Shown here one piece after another: positions 52,486 to 61,319 of a stretch of DNA of 64,000 bases (the stretch's first letter is position 1; the number at the start of each line of letters is the position of its first letter). This DNA comes from Exiguobacterium acetylicum (GTDB taxonomy: Bacteria > Bacillota > Bacilli > Exiguobacteriales > Exiguobacteriaceae). The stretch covers positions 2,957,501 through 3,021,500 of the forward strand of contig NZ_CP082333.1 of the NCBI RefSeq assembly GCF_019890935.1, written 5' to 3'. Both the position numbers and the translations under genes were made by a program. Under the pieces are notes generated by a model that was not told where the DNA came from, did no database searches, and saw nothing but the letters and a program-made list of their open reading frames with translations.

Positions 52486-52521
52486 AAGAACATCGTTAAA
52501 AAAGAAAGGAAGTCCTTTACC

Positions 52522-52935
52522 ATGGCAACTCATTTTGAATCACGTCACGAAACCGGCGTAAAAAAACTCAGCGAATTCACAGACGCAAACGCCGCACAAT
52601 CTACGCATGACAAAATCTCTGAATCCCTGAAAGATATCGCTCCAGCAGTCGGTGAGTGGATCACGGATTTCGCATACGGTGAAGTTTACAGCCGCGATGG
52701 TCTCGTCAATCGTGACCGCGCAATCGTTACGATTGCTTCTCTCGTCACACAAGGTACAGAACCACAGCTCGCTCTCCACATCAATACTGGATTGACAGCT
52801 GGTTTAACAGGAAACGAAATCGTCGAAGCTATCATGCATCTTGTTCCTTACACTGGATTCCCACGTGTCTTGAACGCACTCGAAGTCGCAAAAGTCGTCT
52901 TCGCAGAACGTGGCGTCACAGTCGAAACAGAATAA
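52522..52935 (+). CDS. Carboxymuconolactone decarboxylase family protein
   Basis: 137 residues, single all-helical CMD domain: GLVNRDRAIVTIASLVTQG, LALHINTGLTAGLTGNEI and VPYTGFPRVLNALEVAK. The AhpD-type CxxC motif is missing, so it is not a peroxidase reductase. Related proteins in Gram-positives occur with quinone or aldehyde stress genes. AAGGAAG precedes the ATG. The exact reaction is unknown. Confidence 0.88.
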   Translation: MATHFESRHETGVKKLSEFTDANAAQSTHDKISESLKDIAPAVGEWITDFAYGEVYSRDGLVNRDRAIVTIASLVTQGTEPQLALHINTGLTAGLTGNEIVEAIMHLVPYTGFPRVLNALEVAKVVFAERGVTVETE

Positions 52936-53011
52936 GATAGGTACGACTTAATTGAAAAAAGATGGGCATGACGCATTTTCGGGTATCTCCTTAACAAAGG
53001 AGTGGTCGATC

Positions 53012-53605
53012 ATGCGTTATGCCCTTTTTGCGGATCTTCACAGCTCATTAGCCGACACAGCGGCTGTCCTAGCTGACATACGGCGGCTCGCTCCCGATGC
53101 GCATTTGTTTTGTCTCGGTGATGTTCATGAATGCCATGTCGGTAAAAAACGAGCGAAGCGCTATTCTTTCGAATCGCTCTCCCTCGTCGTGACGCTCGAT
53201 GATGATTTTTTAAAGCTAATTGATTTTAAGACGTTACTGGGTAATCAAGAAGAGCGCATCCTGTCGCTCGTTCCACCACATCTGTCTCCTGTCATCGATG
53301 CATTACGCGATTGCCCTCGAAAACAACGGATCGAGGGGGCGTTATTGATTCATGGAGATCAACTCAGTTGGTCGCGGGATTTTCTACCCGACCTGTCACA
53401 ACAACGCGAACCGTTACTGTTTTTTGGTCATAGTCATATCAGAGGTTTGTTTCGAAATGGCATCGCGAAACCGAGCCCACTAGGTCAAACTTTATCCATC
53501 AAAGACAAACGGTATGCCGTCAATCTAGGTCCCGTCGTCTTCGAACGAGAATGGTGTCTTTACGATTCAGAGCAACAAACGATCGTATTCCATCAGGCGA
53601 ACTAA
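53012..53605 (+). CDS. Metallophosphoesterase family protein
   Basis: 197 residues from the ATG MRYALFADLHSSLAD, with AAAGGAG 9 bases upstream. Dimetal motifs: FADLHSS (Asp, His), FCLGDVHE, LLGNQEERIL (Asn), LIHGDQ and FFGHSHIRGLF. This is the YfcE/DHH-like small phosphodiesterase layout. Substrate unknown. Followed by a shared terminator. Confidence 0.88.
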   Translation: MRYALFADLHSSLADTAAVLADIRRLAPDAHLFCLGDVHECHVGKKRAKRYSFESLSLVVTLDDDFLKLIDFKTLLGNQEERILSLVPPHLSPVIDALRDCPRKQRIEGALLIHGDQLSWSRDFLPDLSQQREPLLFFGHSHIRGLFRNGIAKPSPLGQTLSIKDKRYAVNLGPVVFEREWCLYDSEQQTIVFHQAN

Positions 53606-53616
53606 GAAGATACAAC

Positions 53617-53649
53617 AAAAGCCGTCGGGCACAGGGCTCGACGGCTTTT
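53617..53649. terminator. Bidirectional terminator after the metallophosphoesterase gene
   Basis: AAAAGCCGTCGGGC-acag-GGCTCGACGGCTTTT with one mismatch, T-rich on both strands. Confidence 0.9.
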
Positions 53650-53667
53650 GTTCATGCATCTTATTGA

Positions 53668-54273
53668 TCAGAGATAACGGACAAGCGATGCCTTGACGAC
53701 ATCCACTTGTGTGAAGTTCGTCTCTTCCGCGAATGTTTCGATGACTTGACGGACATCCCCTTGACGACGTACGAAGCTCGTCGGGACTGGTGTCGTACCG
53801 ACAAGTTGCTCATGCAGACTCGTCAATCGATGATCATCGATGATCGTCGTCATCAAATCAAGGAACAGGAGAACATGCAGACGGTTCAAATAATCCCACG
53901 GCTTGTCTTCCGAACGGAATTCATTTCGGGCGAGCCACTTTTTCAATCCGATCGCATCGATTTGACTCAACGTCTCTGTCGTGCGTGCCGACTTCCAAAG
54001 CGTCAACAATTCCCCAAGTTTTTTTCGTGTCTGTTTCTTACGCATGAAGAATTCAAAATTATCTTTCGTCCGTAATGCGTCTCCTTCGATCGGAGCAATC
54101 AAATCGGCTTCCGGCGCCGTCACGAAATCGTGAACGAAATCGACAGACTCTCCCGGTAACCAAGCAGCGACTTTCCCGTGAAAATCAGCCATGAAGGCGA
54201 CCGTTTCTGCCAAAGGCTCCTGCTTCATTTGTGAAGCAGCTTGCTGTAATCGTTCTTTCGTCTCAGTCTTCAT
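53668..54273 (-). CDS. Hypothetical cytoplasmic protein
   Basis: 201 residues, largely helical, no signal or membrane segment. A conspicuous basic stretch FFMRKKQTRKKLGELL lies in the middle. No family recognised. A GAGGT element 5 bases before the ATG supports the start. It lies 30 bases downstream of argS on the same strand and may share its transcript. Confidence 0.7.
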   Translation of the reverse strand: MKTETKERLQQAASQMKQEPLAETVAFMADFHGKVAAWLPGESVDFVHDFVTAPEADLIAPIEGDALRTKDNFEFFMRKKQTRKKLGELLTLWKSARTTETLSQIDAIGLKKWLARNEFRSEDKPWDYLNRLHVLLFLDLMTTIIDDHRLTSLHEQLVGTTPVPTSFVRRQGDVRQVIETFAEETNFTQVDVVKASLVRYL

Positions 54274-54303
54274 AATCTACCTCTTCTTATTCGTGGATTG
54301 GTC

Positions 54304-55986
54304 TTACATTTCTTCCGGAGCGCCGACACCGAGTAAACGAAGACCCTCTGTCAAGACAATCGTGACCGACTTGACGAGTGCAAGACGCGATTGTTTTGCT
54401 GCGTCATCTTCGAGAACACGGACGTGTCCGTAGTATTTATTGAAGCTTTGTGCAAGATCTAAGACGTAGCGGCTGATGATTGATGGCTCGCGACGTGTGA
54501 ACGCGCGATCGATGACCGTCGAGAATTGGTTCAGCATCGAGACGACACCCCATGCATGATCATCGGCACTACCAGCGAATGGTGTGCCATCATAGCCACC
54601 TTTACGGAGCAACGAGTGCGCACGGGCATTCGTGTACTGGACATACGGTCCTGTTTCGCCTTCGAATTTCAACATCTGCTCAAGATCGAACTCGATGTTG
54701 TTCATCCGTTCGTTCTTCAAGTCGTGGAAGATGACGGCGCCGACACCTACTTGACGAGCCGTTGCTTCGGCATTCGCTAAGTTCGGATTTTTTTCCGCGA
54801 TATTTTGCTTCGCAACGTCGATCGCTTCTTGTAGTACTTCTTCAAGTAAGACGATCCGACCTTTACGCGTCGACATTTTCTTTCCGTCCTTCATGATCAG
54901 ACCGAACGGCACATGGTGCATTCCATCGACGTTCTCAAATCCAAGTTTCTTCAAGACTGCGAACAATTGCTTGAAGTGAAGCGCTTGTTCCCCACCGACG
55001 ACGTAGAACGCTTGCTCAAAGCGGTACGTTTCGAGACGATAGACGGCAGCTGCTAAGTCACGTGTCGCATAAAGCGTTGCGCCATCTTTCTTTTTAATCA
55101 AGGCAGGTGGCATACCCTCTGCTTCGAGGTCGACGACCATTGCCCCTTCTGATTCGACGAGGAGATCTTTTTCTTCGAGCAAATCGATGACGTGTTGCAT
55201 CTTATCGTTGTAGAAGGCTTCTCCGTTCAAACTATCGAATTTAACACCGAGCATCTCATAGACACGGTTGAACTCAACGAGTGAGACTTCACGGAACCAC
55301 GTCCAAAGCGTCGTTGCCTGCTCATCACCTTGTTCGAGTTTTTTGAACCAGAGACGTCCTTCGTCCTCAAGTGCCGGATTTGTTTCCGCTTCTTCGTGGA
55401 ACCGGACGTATAATTTCAACAATTCCTTGATTGGTTCTGCACGGACCGCTTCTTCCTCACCCCACATCGTGTAAGCCACCATCAATTTCCCGAACTGTGT
55501 TCCCCAGTCCCCTAAGTGGTTGACACCGACGACGTCGTACCCTTTTTTACGTGAGATTTGGTTGAGCGCGTTCCCGATGACCGTCGAACGCAAGTGCCCC
55601 ATCGAGAATGGTTTCGCGATGTTTGGTGATGAAAAATCAGTGACGATCGTTTTTCCATTCGCTTCACTTGATCCGAACGCCTCTTGCTCCGTCAGGACTT
55701 GGTTGACGATTTCTTGCGAGACGACTTCCCGGTTCAAGAAGACGTTGATGTAAGGACCAACAGCTTGAACGTTCGAGAACAACGGCGCGTCAATTTTTTC
55801 TGCGAGCTCCGAAGCAATCATGTTCGGTGCTTTACGGAATGCTTTAGCGAGCATGAAACATGGGAATGCCAGATCTCCATGATCTTCATGTTTCGGTTGC
55901 TCGATCAGTTGTTCGATTTGTTCAACCGATAAGGCACCTTCCATGACGTGATGTAATACTTCTGCATACTGCGCTTTATAACTCAT
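54304..55986 (-). CDS. argS: Arginyl-tRNA synthetase
   Basis: 560 residues from the ATG MSYKAQYAEVLHHV, with AGGAGG 8 bases upstream; an in-frame extension of 21 codons would read through the T-box terminator and is rejected. HIGH-type motif NIAKPFSMGHLRSTVIGN, KMSK-type motif GKKMSTRKGRIVLLEE, and the anticodon-binding DALR domain with FNKYYGHVRVLED at the end. Charges tRNA-Arg. Controlled by an upstream T-box leader. Confidence 0.97.
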   Translation of the reverse strand: MSYKAQYAEVLHHVMEGALSVEQIEQLIEQPKHEDHGDLAFPCFMLAKAFRKAPNMIASELAEKIDAPLFSNVQAVGPYINVFLNREVVSQEIVNQVLTEQEAFGSSEANGKTIVTDFSSPNIAKPFSMGHLRSTVIGNALNQISRKKGYDVVGVNHLGDWGTQFGKLMVAYTMWGEEEAVRAEPIKELLKLYVRFHEEAETNPALEDEGRLWFKKLEQGDEQATTLWTWFREVSLVEFNRVYEMLGVKFDSLNGEAFYNDKMQHVIDLLEEKDLLVESEGAMVVDLEAEGMPPALIKKKDGATLYATRDLAAAVYRLETYRFEQAFYVVGGEQALHFKQLFAVLKKLGFENVDGMHHVPFGLIMKDGKKMSTRKGRIVLLEEVLQEAIDVAKQNIAEKNPNLANAEATARQVGVGAVIFHDLKNERMNNIEFDLEQMLKFEGETGPYVQYTNARAHSLLRKGGYDGTPFAGSADDHAWGVVSMLNQFSTVIDRAFTRREPSIISRYVLDLAQSFNKYYGHVRVLEDDAAKQSRLALVKSVTIVLTEGLRLLGVGAPEEM

Positions 55987-56022
55987 CTTTATTTCCTCCT
56001 GCTTCACTGATTTTTTGGCAAT

Positions 56023-56273
56023 AAAAAACGCCCCTTGCGCCACGCGCAAAGAGACGGAATGACCGCGGTACCACTCTTCTTGGTGTCATTTCGACACCCA
56101 CCTTGTTCGGGGATAACGGGGTTCCCCCGGCTACGCCTTTTCCATCAGGAATCGGGTAGCGTCTCAGAAGTGCGTTTCACGACCGGTTCGTCCTCAGGCT
56201 TCCACCATTCCCTGATTCGCTAGTTGACGAATATCAACCGTTACTCTCTTCATCATTGACTGTATTCGATATC
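56023..56273 (-). promoter_or_regulatory. T-box leader of argS
   Basis: On the minus strand the T-box sequence AAGAGTGGTACCGCGG lies at 56078-56063. The terminator that follows is CGTCTCTTTGCGC-gtg-GCGCAAGGGGCG with T6 (56055-56023). Stem I upstream has AACGGTT/AACCGGT, and its 3' side holds GTCGTGAAACGC with Arg codons CGT and CGC as specifier candidates. Uncharged tRNA-Arg should favour read-through into argS. Confidence 0.93.
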
Positions 56274-56279
56274 TTTCAC

Positions 56280-56308
56280 ATTATACGCAATTCTTTCTTT
56301 TCTCTCAA
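56280..56308 (-). promoter_or_regulatory. Sigma-A promoter of the argS leader
   Basis: On the minus strand TTGAGA, a 17-base spacer and a perfect TATAAT. Confidence 0.85.
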
Positions 56309-56394
56309 CCTTATTTTTTTGGTAAATGGCTTATCAAAATTTCCACAATTCGGGTATAGGAATAAAAGATACTTCTCAGGGGGAGGGATGTTTC

Positions 56395-58071
56395 ATGCGC
56401 TACTACCAACATGTAGCCCGGACGAGCTGGATCGTCTTCGGTCTCGTCGCCTTGACATTATTAGTGATCGGCATCGTTCATCCACCAACCTTCCATCCTT
56501 CTGTCTCCATCATCAACACCCTTTATTTATTCGGACTCGTTCTCCTGTTTCAGTTCGATAATGTCCGTCGTGGTGGCATTTACTATACATTCCAAGAAGG
56601 AATCATCTTATTTTTATTCCTCAATTACGGTTTAACGTACGCCTTGATTTTAAGCCAAATCGGTATTCTCGTCTTTCAATTCATGTCCCATCGAAAAGCG
56701 ATTCGCTGGAAACGTTTCGTTTATCTTTACCCGATCAATGCCTTATTCGATTTAGTCTACATCTCGCTTCCGGCCTTTGCGTATTATGCGCTCGGCGGAC
56801 CGATCGGCTCAAACTTTACGTATACGAAAGCCTTGCTCCCTTTCACCGGCTTTTTGATCACCGTCTTCCTTGTCTCTTACTTCCAATGTCTATTCGTCAA
56901 TCGATTCCTCTACTTGAAATACGATTGGCAACGTCTCGTAAAGCTTCAGTCCCTCGTCTATGGAATCAGCATGTTAAGTGCTCTACTCGGAATCTGGTTC
57001 TACGATGAAAGTCCGCTCGTCGCGGCTACAGTTTCCGCCTTGATTCTCTTTTTGTTCAAACGTCTGTTGCAAGAGCGTGGCGACTCCCTTGAAGCAAACG
57101 ATAATGCCAAGCGATTCGATGATGCGAAGGAACACTTGTTGATTTCCCGCTTCGAACGCGAGACGATCGATTCACTGCTCCTCGATTTACCACATCTGTT
57201 GCCGTTTTCTGAAGGTTGGATCTCAATTCAACAACAGCGGAAACAAGTCATCTATAACATTCGGACGAAACAACCGATTGACGTGTTACCACTGTTTCAT
57301 TCCTTGTCAGCCGACGATTTGCATACCCCGATCATCTATGGTCTGCGTTGCGACTGGGGAAACGATATTCAAATCGGATTGCCTGTCGATCGTCACTCGA
57401 TGTTAGCGATTCCTTCGATTACAAGCGGTGAGGTCGATGTTTCAATCATCCTGTTCCATCAAGTCGCAGACGCCTATGATGCGACGAATGCCGACGAATT
57501 ATCTCGTTTGCTCCGTATCTTTTGTCGCGTCTTAGAACGCTCACGTGAAACGGTCCAACTCTATACAGAAAGTCGGACCGATGCCTTGACCGAGTTACCG
57601 AATAGTCGGGCTTTTTATGAACACGGTCGGCAGGAATTTGCCGCTGACTGCTATCCGCTCTCCGTGATCCTGTTCGATATCGATCATTTCAAACGTGTCA
57701 ATGATACGTATGGTCATAAAGTGGGCGATCTCGTCCTTCGTGAACTCGGTCGACGTATCCAGGCGATCCAATTGCAATATGATGATGTCTTTGCTGCTCG
57801 TTATGGCGGGGAGGAATTCGTGCTTCTGTTGCGAAATGGTAGTCAAGAGGCTGCTATCCAGATTGCCGAGACGGTCCGCCATGCGGTCATGGATCGTCCC
57901 TTCCTCGTCGATGGTCACCGACTGTCCTTAACGGTCAGTCTCGGAATTGACACAGTGGAGGAAAGATATCAACGGACGTTCGAAGAGTCGTTACGTCAAG
58001 CCGATCATGCACTCTATGTCGGCGGAAAACACAACGGACGCAATTGTACCGCGCATTACGCAAATCTTTGA
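56395..58071 (+). CDS. Membrane-bound diguanylate cyclase (GGDEF)
   Basis: 558 residues from the ATG MRYYQHVARTSW, with GGGGAGGG about 7 bases upstream. Six to seven N-terminal membrane segments (about 10-215), a GAF-like middle part (about 245-395), then a GGDEF domain: DALTELPNSRAFYEHG, FDIDHFKRVNDTYGHKVGD and active-site RYGGEEF. It should make cyclic di-GMP. No EAL domain. The next gene starts within 16 bases, so the esterase is probably co-transcribed. Confidence 0.92.
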   Translation: MRYYQHVARTSWIVFGLVALTLLVIGIVHPPTFHPSVSIINTLYLFGLVLLFQFDNVRRGGIYYTFQEGIILFLFLNYGLTYALILSQIGILVFQFMSHRKAIRWKRFVYLYPINALFDLVYISLPAFAYYALGGPIGSNFTYTKALLPFTGFLITVFLVSYFQCLFVNRFLYLKYDWQRLVKLQSLVYGISMLSALLGIWFYDESPLVAATVSALILFLFKRLLQERGDSLEANDNAKRFDDAKEHLLISRFERETIDSLLLDLPHLLPFSEGWISIQQQRKQVIYNIRTKQPIDVLPLFHSLSADDLHTPIIYGLRCDWGNDIQIGLPVDRHSMLAIPSITSGEVDVSIILFHQVADAYDATNADELSRLLRIFCRVLERSRETVQLYTESRTDALTELPNSRAFYEHGRQEFAADCYPLSVILFDIDHFKRVNDTYGHKVGDLVLRELGRRIQAIQLQYDDVFAARYGGEEFVLLLRNGSQEAAIQIAETVRHAVMDRPFLVDGHRLSLTVSLGIDTVEERYQRTFEESLRQADHALYVGGKHNGRNCTAHYANL

Positions 58072-58086
58072 AAGGTCGTGACTCTA

Positions 58087-58869
58087 TTGTCGATTACGGA
58101 AATTGAAATGACGCTACCGACATCACAAGCTCACCGGACGATTCGGATTCATCGGCCGCCCCATTTAGATCCTTCTGAAGCGTTACCAGTGATTTATATG
58201 CACGATGGACAAAACGTCTTCAGTGGAGAAACCGCCTCGTTCGGAAAAGGCTGGGAGATTCATCTTGCGCTACAACAGACACAGATTCCGGCAATGGTCG
58301 TTGCGATTGATAGTCCAGAAGACGGCATGGACCGTTACGACGACTACGCTCCTTGGAGTGATGAAGCTTTATTGATGCGGACCGCTTATCCTTCGCACCG
58401 GAAGTCGATCGGGGGAAACGGTAAGGTCTACATGGACTGGATCATTCGCGAGCTAAAACCATACATTGATGCCAACTACGCGACACGCCCTGACGATACG
58501 ACGATGATTGGCAGCTCGATGGGTGGCGTCATCTCGCTTTATGGATTATTCGCGTATCCGGAAGTCATCACGCGTGTCGCTGCCCTGTCGACTGCCGGAT
58601 GGGCAAACTTCTCCTCACTGCTTGAATTCATCGAGCGCAGTCCGTCGCTGTCTACTGCCCATCGCTGTTATATGGATGTCGGGACAAAAGAAGTGAGTGG
58701 TCCGATGACCGAAACGGATTATTTACACACAAATGATGTCTTAGCACGCGCGGTCGAACAGAAACTTACTCAAAGTCGCTATACGATCATCCCGGAAGCG
58801 ATTCATCATGAAACGGCCTGGGCCGAGCGTTTACCGGATGTTTTGCGTTACTTGTTTCCTTCCTCGTGA
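58087..58869 (+). CDS. Esterase-D-type alpha/beta hydrolase
   Basis: About 260 residues. Early motif IRIHRPPHLDPSEALPVIYMHDGQNVF, nucleophile elbow MIGSSMGGVISLYG, acid in the DVGTKEVSG region and histidine in EAIHHETAWAERLP. This is the enterochelin-esterase/esterase D fold (COG2819 type). The TTG at 58087 is chosen because AAAGG lies 11 bases upstream; GTG at 58078 is almost on it, and an ATG near 58108 is possible. In a siderophore-free window, siderophore hydrolysis is only one possibility. Confidence 0.82.
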   Translation: MSITEIEMTLPTSQAHRTIRIHRPPHLDPSEALPVIYMHDGQNVFSGETASFGKGWEIHLALQQTQIPAMVVAIDSPEDGMDRYDDYAPWSDEALLMRTAYPSHRKSIGGNGKVYMDWIIRELKPYIDANYATRPDDTTMIGSSMGGVISLYGLFAYPEVITRVAALSTAGWANFSSLLEFIERSPSLSTAHRCYMDVGTKEVSGPMTETDYLHTNDVLARAVEQKLTQSRYTIIPEAIHHETAWAERLPDVLRYLFPSS

Positions 58870-58875
58870 ATACAC

Positions 58876-58918
58876 AAAAAGCCGGGCGATTTCTACTAAA
58901 GAAATCCTCCGGCTTTTT
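58876..58918. terminator. Bidirectional terminator between the esterase and trhO genes
   Basis: AAAAAGCCGG-gc-GATTTCT and AGAAATC-ct-CCGGCTTTTT pair with a small internal loop. Confidence 0.9.
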
Positions 58919-58927
58919 ACGCGTGCC

Positions 58928-59851
58928 TTATACTAATTCTTCTTGTTGCTCTTTTTCATAACGGTTGCGCGGATGCTCCCGGCATTCATCGGAACACGAA
59001 CGCATGACTTTTGGTTCGCATTCTTCACAGCAGAAGTGCTGTCGATTACATTCCGGGTTTGCACAATTAACGTAGCGCGTCTCCGGTTTTCCACAGTAGT
59101 AACATTCTGAGACGACAGAAGGATTGACGGCATTGACAGGAACTTGTACACGCTCATCAAAGACGTATAGTTCGCCTTCCCAGTCTTCTCCTTGCGTCTG
59201 TTCATCTTTTCCGTACATGACAACTCCGCCTTTTAGGTGGAAGATATCATCACTCTGTTGCCGTTTACGGAAGTACGCCGTGAATTTTTCACAACGAACA
59301 CCACCCGTACAGTATGTGAGAACCTTTTTTCCTTCAAACAAATGCTCGTTCTCGTCAAGCCACTCCGGGAATTCCCGTGAAGCCTCGACATCGACTTTTA
59401 CAGCATTCTTGAAGTGTCCGAGGTCGTATTCATAGTTGTTGCGTACATCGAGAATGACGACATCATCTTGTTTCATCATTTCTTTCCACTCTGCTGGTTC
59501 AAGATACGCAGCGTGTTCTTCTGGTACGTTGAATTCATCCTCAAAACGCCATGTGACGAGTTCTTTTTTGTAACGGACGAACGTCTTTTTGAAGGCGTGC
59601 TCTTCGACTTCATCGATTTTGAATTCGATGTCAGCGAATCGTGGATCCGCCGTCAAGTCCTTCATGTATTGTTCCGTTTGTTCGACCGTTCCAGAGAGTG
59701 TGCCGTTGATTCCTTCTGGTGCGATCAAAATCCGACCTTTAATACCGAGCTCTTTACAGTAAGCAAGATGCTCTTTCGTTAGCTGTTCCGCATTTTCGAT
59801 CGGAACATACTTATAAAATAATAGTACGCGATAAGGTTTCATATTCCTCAT
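58928..59851 (-). CDS. trhO: tRNA uridine-34 hydroxylase TrhO (rhodanese family)
   Basis: 307 residues. N-terminal YceA-type domain with VLLFYKYVPIENAEQLT and GRILIAPEGINGTLSG; rhodanese domain with active-site Cys in VLTYCTGGVRCEKFTAY; C-terminal zinc-like cysteine cluster (CYYCGKPETRYVNC, CCEECEPKVMRSC). It hydroxylates U34 of some tRNAs using oxygen and prephenate-derived chemistry. Two starts, ATG at 59851 and 59842, share a poor GAGGA/GGGGG context, so the exact start is uncertain. Preceded by a structured leader. Confidence 0.93.
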   Translation of the reverse strand: MRNMKPYRVLLFYKYVPIENAEQLTKEHLAYCKELGIKGRILIAPEGINGTLSGTVEQTEQYMKDLTADPRFADIEFKIDEVEEHAFKKTFVRYKKELVTWRFEDEFNVPEEHAAYLEPAEWKEMMKQDDVVILDVRNNYEYDLGHFKNAVKVDVEASREFPEWLDENEHLFEGKKVLTYCTGGVRCEKFTAYFRKRQQSDDIFHLKGGVVMYGKDEQTQGEDWEGELYVFDERVQVPVNAVNPSVVSECYYCGKPETRYVNCANPECNRQHFCCEECEPKVMRSCSDECREHPRNRYEKEQQEELV

Positions 59852-59868
59852 TAGCCCCCATGTCAGTT

Positions 59869-59980
59869 TTTTGCAGTAAAACGAACGTTGGCAAACGAAG
59901 CGTCTAGCTATTGACTAGCTGGGAACGCCTGCAAAACGCACCCATTTAAGTATAATACCAACTCCCTTTCGAATGTACAA
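59869..59980 (-). promoter_or_regulatory. Promoter and structured leader of trhO
   Basis: On the minus strand TTGTAC (59980-59975), 17 bases, TATTAT (59957-59952). The leader of about 95 bases folds with an outer helix TTTTGCAG/CTGCAAAA (59936-59929 with 59876-59869) enclosing a hairpin GCGTT-ccc-AGCTA / TAGCT-ag-ACGC (59928-59900). No terminator is evident. Function unknown. Confidence 0.5.
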
Positions 59981-60080
59981 TCTACAATTCCTGAATCCCT
60001 TTCAAGGAATTTCATTCCCTTTCTGAATCAGAAAGAGTTAAAATAAAACACAGTAGTACATCTCGCAAGGAGGATTCCGA

Positions 60081-60728
60081 ATGCTCCATACACTTCGTGA
60101 CTGGATCGAGCAGATGATTTTCTTTCTCCAAGACTTACCTGGAGGAGCTGCCACCGGTTTGATTGCCCCGTTTCTTGAGTCTCTATTTCCTTTCCTGCCA
60201 CTCGTCCTGATCATTTCCGCGAATGCGGCAACCTATGGTTTTGGTATGGGTGTTCTCGTATCATGGGTCGGGAGCATGCTTGGATCACTCGTCGTCTTCG
60301 CTTGTATTCGATATCTATTTCGTCGTCCGGTCACGCGTTGGCTTGAAAAACACCATGCCGCGCAACAGTGGATCGAACGTGTTCGTCACATGAGTCCCAT
60401 CTCACTCGGATTCTTTTTCTCGCTTCCGTTCATGCCTGCGTTCATCATCACGTCCATTTCCGCTATGATTCAACTATCGTTGCGGACGTATTTGATCGCT
60501 GCTGGTGCGGGTCGTCTGATCGTCGTCATCATCTTCTCGCTAATCGGAAAGGAATGGTCCACGTTCCTTGAACGTCCGATGCGTCTTGTCCTTCTATTTT
60601 TGATTTTACTCGCTATCTGGGGAGTCAGTCGTGGGACGGAAGAATGGCTGAAGCGTCGTGCGCTCTCAAAACGTGCGGATCATTTACGGGAAATCGAAGA
60701 TAAGATCGAACGTCCATCTGAAAAATGA
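60081..60728 (+). CDS. VTT/TVP38-TMEM64 family membrane protein
   Basis: 215 residues, five to six membrane segments. FLESLFPFLPLVLIISANA at the start and FFFSLPFMPAFIITSISA before a re-entrant loop match the VTT (DedA-related) pattern; basic C-terminus. Homologues are linked to lipid scrambling and envelope homeostasis. AAGGAGG lies 8 bases before the ATG. Confidence 0.82.
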   Translation: MLHTLRDWIEQMIFFLQDLPGGAATGLIAPFLESLFPFLPLVLIISANAATYGFGMGVLVSWVGSMLGSLVVFACIRYLFRRPVTRWLEKHHAAQQWIERVRHMSPISLGFFFSLPFMPAFIITSISAMIQLSLRTYLIAAGAGRLIVVIIFSLIGKEWSTFLERPMRLVLLFLILLAIWGVSRGTEEWLKRRALSKRADHLREIEDKIERPSEK

Positions 60729-60731
60729 CTC

Positions 60732-60766
60732 AAGCCTGTCTATGATTCTATAGGCAGGCTTTTTTA
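60732..60766 (+). terminator. Terminator after the VTT gene
   Basis: AAGCCTG-t-CTATGATTCTATAG-g-CAGGCTT followed by T4-6. Confidence 0.9.
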
Positions 60767-60855
60767 AGCTGTTCTCATTTTCCGAGGACTAGGTCTTTTG
60801 AATCATTTTGAAATGTAATTAATATACAAGAATAACGTTCAAACAATGTTCAATA

Positions 60856-60900
60856 TTGCAAACGCTTACATTAAATTGGTATGACCAAGATTAGTATAAT
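60856..60900 (+). promoter_or_regulatory. CcpA cre site and promoter upstream of the acetate symporter genes
   Basis: TTGCAAACGCTTACA (60856-60870) matches every defined position of the cre consensus WTGNAANCGNWNNCW. A perfect -10 TATAAT lies at 60895-60900 with a weak -35 next to the cre, so CcpA binding could repress or, less likely, activate. About 90 bases of leader follow. Confidence 0.7.
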
Positions 60901-60992
60901 AATGAGCATTTCTTCTTAAAAATTAGGATAGCTTTTCCAGAAACGACATCCTTATAATGAATTTACATTCATTCCTTGAAGGAGGCGTCCTC

Positions 60993-61319
60993 ATGCATCA
61001 AGTATCCGAAGTCCAGAAAAATGAAGCGACTCAATCTGCTCCAGCAATCGTCGAGAGCGCTACCTTTCAACAATTGATGCGTCAAAAGAATGGCTTCATT
61101 CTTCCAGCCATCAGTTTCTGTCTTATTTTTTATTTTACGCTTCCGATTTTGACAAGCTACTTTACGATTTTAAATCAGCCGGTATTCGGTGATATTACGG
61201 GTGCTTGGATCTTCGCTTTTGCTCAGTTCATCATGACGTGGACGTTCTGCATGATGTATAGCAAAAAAGCACGTGCCTTTGATCGACTTGTCGAACAGAT
61301 CAAGGAGGAGTCGAAATGA
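60993..61319 (+). CDS. DUF485 membrane protein
   Basis: 108 residues from the ATG MHQVSEVQKNEA, with AAGGAGG 7 bases upstream. Two membrane segments (about 40-62 and 75-97) and the family pattern FQQLMRQKNGFILPAISF at the first helix. DUF485 proteins (YjcH type) are encoded next to acetate/SSS symporters and are probably accessory subunits. The stop overlaps the symporter start as ATGA. Confidence 0.9.
   Translation: MHQVSEVQKNEATQSAPAIVESATFQQLMRQKNGFILPAISFCLIFYFTLPILTSYFTILNQPVFGDITGAWIFAFAQFIMTWTFCMMYSKKARAFDRLVEQIKEESK

Noticed and set aside
55987-56049. Longer argS start reading through the leader
   Set aside because: The extension is translated from the T-box terminator and lacks a ribosome site; AGGAGG fixes the start at 55986.
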